Source of the DNA: Paraspadella gotoi
Lineage: Eukaryota > Chaetognatha
Assembly: GCA_051294375.1 (NCBI GenBank)
Contig: CM119264.1
Coordinates: 29,517,182 to 29,581,181 of the forward strand
Length of the DNA: 64,000 bases
Reading direction: 5' to 3'
The position numbers were made by a program, and so were the translations under genes. Every line of letters begins with the position of its first letter. The stretch's first letter is position 1. The notes under the pieces are model-generated. The model searched no databases. It was given only the letters and a program-made list of their open reading frames with translations, and was not told where the DNA came from. This document shows, piece by piece, positions 59,982 through 64,000 of the stretch.

Positions 59982-61570
59982 TGCTGCTTCGGCTGCTGTT
60001 GCGGTGGCTGCTGCTGTTGTCTTTGTTGTAGATGAACTTTAGGCCTTATTTTTTGAGAACGCCCTATTTAATCTTAAACTCGGAATTAGTCTAGGGATTG
60101 GCATAGTAATTAAGGTTTTAGGGATTAGGTTAGGGACTAGGGTTTAGGGTTAGGGTTAGGCTTCAGGATTAGAGTTTGAGATTACGATTAAGGATAAGGG
60201 TTATAAATTTAAGAACGTATAAAAGTTAAAATTTAATTTCGGGATAAAGCAACAGAAATATAGCGCACTGAAGAGACAGTAATTATTGTTTATGGTTAGT
60301 GACAGAACCGTTCAATATAAGCAGTCCCTGAGCTTCGGATCAGGCTGTAACACCGAGTTACAGGCGGGTTAAGCGCCCCGTCCTCTTAACTGCCAGACGA
60401 CCACCGGGCTAGAACCCCGGACCTTTGGTTGGGAGGCGAATGACTTGCCTCCGGCACCAATGGCCGCTGATGAACGGTTGGTGGATTTTAGTCCAACATA
60501 CATCCCCCCCTCCCGTAGGGAGAAGTCTGTTGCGTCTCTTCAGTGAATTGTTGTTGTTGGTGGAAAGTTCGTCACCAAGTTGAGCATGTCGCCTGATGTG
60601 TTTTGGGCGGAAAGTGCATCGCCAGGTTGAGGCATGTCGCCTGAAGTGTTGTTGGTGTTGTGTTCGGAAGTCGGGCTCACCAATGAAGAGACAGTAATAT
60701 TGTTATGAGTTAGTGACAGAACCGTTCAATATAAGCAGTCCCTGAGCTTCGGATCAGGCTGTAACACCGAGTTACAGGCGGGTTAAGCGCCCCGTCCCTC
60801 TTAACTGCCAGACGACCACCGGGCTAGAACCCCGGACCTTTGGGTTGGGAGGCGAATGACTTGCCTCCGGCACCAATGGCCGCTGATGAACGGTTGGTGG
60901 ATTTTAGTCCACCATAGCACTTCGAAAAGAGAGCCGACCTTTCTATCGGTGACTTTGTATTCATTTGTCCAATTTGTTTTTAAGTTAAGAGGAAGTTAAC
61001 TTACGAAATTCATTATTTATTAAATAGATTATTTCATTTCTTGAATCTCCGGACAGGATTCTGCTCCGCCTGCATCAAAGGGGAGACTTGCGTCGTTGAA
61101 GACATCGACAACTCTTGCGCTTGCCAAGAGGGTTGGGTGGGAATCAAGTGCGACAAGGGAGTGTGCGATCCAGGGTGGACTGGAACCTATTGCAAACAAG
61201 GTGAACTACGAGGATTCAACCATGTCCAATATATCAGAAAGCTTAAATTTATATACTTTACTTATTTAATACAATTTTTTTGTTCAGACATCAACGAATG
61301 CTTGCAACTTCCCTGCCATCACGGAGGGACATGTCACAACAGCCTTGGTTCTTTCTCTTGCGCGTGTCACGAGCAAATCATTGGAGAATACTGTCAATAC
61401 AGTAAATGATTGTGTTTCGTAATTAATAATTTATTTACTTAAAAATTAATTAATAAAGCTTGTCTTCAGAACTAACTCAGAGTGGACAAAACGGAATTTT
61501 CCCGCCAAACTTCGTCGTCGTCTTCGTCTCTTCAGTCGCCACTTTGACGTTAATGTTAAATTCTCTTTGA
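58082..61570 (+). CDS. Ankyrin-repeat protein, possibly fused to EGF domains and a hydrophobic tail (286 aa model)
   Basis: Exons 58070-58242, 58858-58942, 59200-59318, 59822-59958, 61057-61200, 61288-61401 and 61470-61570. The first four give about four ankyrin repeats, for example DLLLRSGASPNVKDSNGKTA and EYYGETPLRMAIKSQR. Reading on from 59958 gives a stop at 59981 after SNCCCYW, encoded by a (TGC)n run; splicing at TTGAAAA|gtaact instead leaves phase 1, exactly what the EGF exon at 61057 needs. From the ATG at 58082 the full chain is 861 nt, in frame. Two models remain: a 174-residue ankyrin protein ending at 59981, or an ankyrin-EGF protein. The gtaact donor is weak. No signal peptide was found, so extracellular EGF domains lack an explanation. 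The first exon has an acceptor (aacccag) in phase 0, so an upstream exon is likely. Confidence 0.6.
58858..58942 (+). CDS. Ankyrin exon with microsatellite-derived acceptor context
   Basis: 85 nt encoding LRLMDLLLRSGASPNVKDSN and beyond. The 45 bases before it are GAC repeats (58809-58853) ending in acag; the nearest T-rich run is about 60 bases upstream. Confidence 0.8.
60042..60935. mobile_element. Composite element with telomere-like interior and two repeat B copies
   Basis: Left end GGCCTTATTTTTTGAGAACG, right end CACTTCGAAAAGAGAGCC; the ends form imperfect inverted repeats as in 41787-42471. A TTAGGG-like block is at 60095-60190, then 'gttaaaatttaatttcggga', then repeat B at about 60267-60500 and 60680-60916. 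It lies in the intron of the ankyrin-EGF model. Confidence 0.65.
60267..60916 (+). repeat. Two repeat B copies with spacer
   Basis: Each about 235 bp. On the minus strand CCGGGGTTCTAGCCCGG is a perfect short stem with a TTCTA-type loop, like a tRNA T-arm. The spacer has a duplicated 'aggcatgtcgcctga'-type unit. Confidence 0.8.
61057..61570 (+). CDS. EGF-like and calcium-binding EGF exons with hydrophobic C-terminus
   Basis: 61057-61200 encodes one EGF domain (CSACIKGETC to GWVGIKC) and a truncated second (CDPGWTGTYC). 61288-61401 encodes a calcium-binding EGF domain starting DINEC, with CHHGGTC and GSFSCAC. Both exons are phase 1-1, the usual arrangement for EGF modules. The last exon, 61470-61570, encodes NGIFPP and then FVVVFVSSVATLTLMLNSL before the stop, which looks like a GPI-attachment signal or a tail anchor. 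If these exons do not join the ankyrin part, their first exon is missing from the window. Confidence 0.82.
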
Positions 61571-62430
61571 GCTTATATGAAATTAAACTGTTAAACGATT
61601 TTAACAAAGCATTCTAAGCATCTAACTTAATTTCTCTTCGCTCCATATAGCTGAGCGCCCGCTGAGTTTGAGGCCATGCTTCTGTCATACACTTTGTTTT
61701 TGCTATTTTTACTGTTTAATATTTAATTGCAATGTTTAGTTCCCCCCTTTCTTGCCATTCAATTTTATTGTACGTAATAAATTTTTTTCCTATTTTCTTT
61801 AAAAATGCTAAATGCAAAATTCCTTAAAAAATATTTAAATCTAAATTGATAAATCGCAACATGCGAAAATGTGACAACATTTTTGGCTTAGATGCTCGAT
61901 TGTTAATCGATGGCGGCCCTCTAACAGGAAAATACAAAAGCAATTTCAACAAATGACACAGTATTTTTTTTTATCTATAACTTGTGAAAAAAAATCGTTT
62001 TTAAGTTTAAATGAAAAAAATTGTTTCAAAAATCATTTTCGAACAAATCGCGGTCAGTTTTAAATTACTATTCGATTTTCAAGGAAGGCAAAATAAGAAT
62101 GTGTTATTTTGTTAAAGCCATTTAAATTTAACGTTAGAGGTCGTAAAATGGCAACTTTTCTGAGTTCAACAAAATAGCAATGACATCTTGCGAACTTATT
62201 CACGAACTTGTGGACAGTTTGTACACATTGTACACTCTGAAGGCTGATGTAATTAATAATAATAAAACGGATTTTAGGTAAATTGAATGAAATTTATTTT
62301 TCAATTTTGTTAATTTTTTTGATAGATAAATTTTAGTATGTACAACAGATATTATTCAAACAAATCTTAGTTTAAGAAAAAGGTCAATTTATACTAATGA
62401 ACTAGCAATCTCTTTTCAAAAAAAACCTCT
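61571..62430. other. AT-rich stretch, nothing recognised
   Basis: Probable 3' flank of the EGF exons; 'aataaa' signals occur at 61454 and 61777. No exon was found. Confidence 0.4.
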
Positions 62431-62439
62431 TTGGCGGCA

Positions 62440-63200
62440 AATAAGAAATCCTTTCCATTCCTTTTCCTTCCATTTCCTTTCCTTTCCATTTCTTTTCATC
62501 ATTTCCATTCCATCCATTCCATTCGAACCTTTCCATTCCATTTTCATTTCCATTCCATTCTATCCTTTCCATTCCTTTTCCTACCAATCTTCCTTCCATT
62601 TTCATTCCATTCCATCATTTCAATTCCATTTCCATTCCTTTTCATTATTTCCATTCCATCCATTCCATTCGAACCTTTCCATTCCATTTCCATTCCATTC
62701 CATCCTTTCATTCATTATCCTTCCATTTCCTTCCCTTTCCATTCCATTCCATCAATTCCGATACTTTGTCACTTCTATTTGAACCTTTCCATTTCCATTT
62801 TAATTCTATTCCATTTCCATTCCACTATTTCCATTCCATTCCATCTTTTCCATTCCTTTTCCTTCCAATTCCTTCCATTTCCTTTCCTTTTCATCATATT
62901 CCATTCCATTTCCATTCCATCCTTTCCATTCTTTTTCCTTCCATTTCTTCCATTTCCTTCCCTTTTCATCATTTCCATTTCATTTTCATTCCAATCCATA
63001 ATTTCCAATCCATTTCCATTCCATTCGCACCTTTCTATTCCATTTCCATTCCATTCCATTTTCATTCCATTCCTGTTCCTTCCATTTTTCTTCCCTTTTA
63101 TTCCATTCCATCATTTCAATCCATTCCATACCATTTCCATTCCATTTTCATTCATTCATTCCAATACGTTTCCATCTCATTCCCGTTTCCATTTCGCGCT
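62440..63200. repeat. (CCATT)n-type satellite, degenerate
   Basis: About 760 bp of CCATT/CCTTT pentamers. The 272-codon Phe/Pro/Ser/Ile frame across it is a repeat translation, not a gene. Confidence 0.93.
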
Positions 63201-63255
63201 CTCCCGATTTCCTGACTTCGATGTCGTTAACTCACCCTCGACCCCTTGACCTTAC

Positions 63256-63350
63256 CTTTCCGTTTCTTGGCGTCCACGCGGCTCCGCCGTCACCGTAAAC
63301 GTCACCAGGAGTCGGCCAACCCATTCCGACCGTCATTGGCAGGTTCGACT
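63256..63350 (-). CDS. Candidate internal exon of an unknown minus-strand gene
   Basis: 95 nt between acceptor acccag (63351-63352 side) and donor GGAAAG|gtaagg. It encodes SNLPMTVGMGWPTPGDVYGD, then GGAAWTPRNGK. The composition is protein-like and unlike the AT-rich and satellite DNA around it. Family not recognised; no neighbouring exon was found in the window. Confidence 0.4.
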
Positions 63351-63699
63351 CTGGGTCCGTTCGGGGAACGAGTTTGGTTCAGTTTATAATATTATATTTA
63401 TATAAATATATTATCTTATTTAATAATTATATTATATTGTATTATATATATATTAGTAATATATATCCTCTTCATTATTATTTCTTATTTGGTAATTTCT
63501 CGAGCTTGCATGACAGAAAATAAAAATTAACGAAAACCTTAACCTAATTTAAATTAAAAATTTTTAGTCGCGATCTGCTTATCAGCAGATCCCGACTCTA
63601 TAACTCACTTTTTATAACTCCACTTTTTCGGTCCGTCGGTCCGCCCCCTCAATATTGTCGGGCACACACTTATATCATGTCAGAACATCGAATTATTGA

Positions 63700-64000
63700 T
63701 AAATTATGCAAAAAAAATGATGTCCGTCCGTCCGTCTGTCCCTGTCCGTCCGTCCGTCCGTCGTCCGTCCGTTCCCACCTTAGCAAAAAACACCAATTAC
63801 TCGTGATTGGATGGATGGATTTAAATGAAATTTTGTGTGTGGATAGGTAAGTGTGTGATTGAGCTGGATATTAGTTTTCGATGGAATCGTCCGAGTGGAA
63901 ATGAGTTTAAATGGAAAAAACAAAAAAAATATATTCACTATTTTGAACACCAATTTGCTCATGAGTGGATGGGCTGATTGACCTGGAATTTTGTATGTGG
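63700..64000. repeat. (GTCC)n run and 158-bp tandem repeat
   Basis: CCGT/TCCG tetranucleotides at 63720-63775, followed by two units starting at 63791 and 63949 that share 'caccaatt', 'gtggatgg' and 'gtgtgtgg'-like blocks. The array runs off the window. Confidence 0.7.

Noticed and set aside
62431-63249. 272-codon plus-strand frame of Phe, Pro, Ser, Ile and His
   Set aside because: Translation of the CCATT satellite with five-base periodicity.

Overview
The window is animal nuclear DNA, almost certainly from an invertebrate. Genes are split by many GT-AG introns, coding exons sit in AT-rich sequence full of (GA/CT)n, (GAC)n and (GAAT)n microsatellites, and there are ten N gaps. The exact clade cannot be read from the sequence. 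Most long open frames are microsatellite or polypurine translations, not genes; real coding sequence was found by joining exons by splice site and phase.

Layout. 1-1630 (minus): 5' part of an SLC22-type organic ion transporter running off the left edge. 4901-20845 (minus): the main gene, 21 exons joining in phase to 946 residues, a type II membrane S9B dipeptidyl peptidase with an intact Ser-Asp-His triad. Its introns hold several repeat families and a 3.1-kb palindrome that carries an inverted copy of exon 14. 21-37.9 kb: no gene seen; microsatellites, polypurine tracts, gaps and an inverted duplication. 38027-39189 (minus): an unrecognised three-exon gene of 114 residues. 39.4-55.9 kb: no convincing gene; a long GAAA-rich polypurine tract, one full-length composite transposable element, and a 4.4-4.5 kb direct duplication on the two sides of a 25-N gap. 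56038-56415 (plus): a single-exon ATG8/GABARAP-type gene. 58082-61570 (plus): ankyrin-repeat exons followed by EGF exons and a hydrophobic C-terminal exon, which splice in one frame and may be one gene. 62.4-64 kb: a CCATT-type satellite, one candidate minus-strand exon and a 158-bp tandem repeat.

The genes do not form an obvious pathway; they are a transporter, an ectopeptidase, an autophagy modifier and an ankyrin/EGF protein. The more unusual content is structural: tandem duplications sitting on 5' splice sites, a transposable-element family with a telomere-like interior and tRNA-related inserts, a foldback with a hammerhead-like core, and duplications that abut uniform 25-N gaps and look partly like assembly artefacts.
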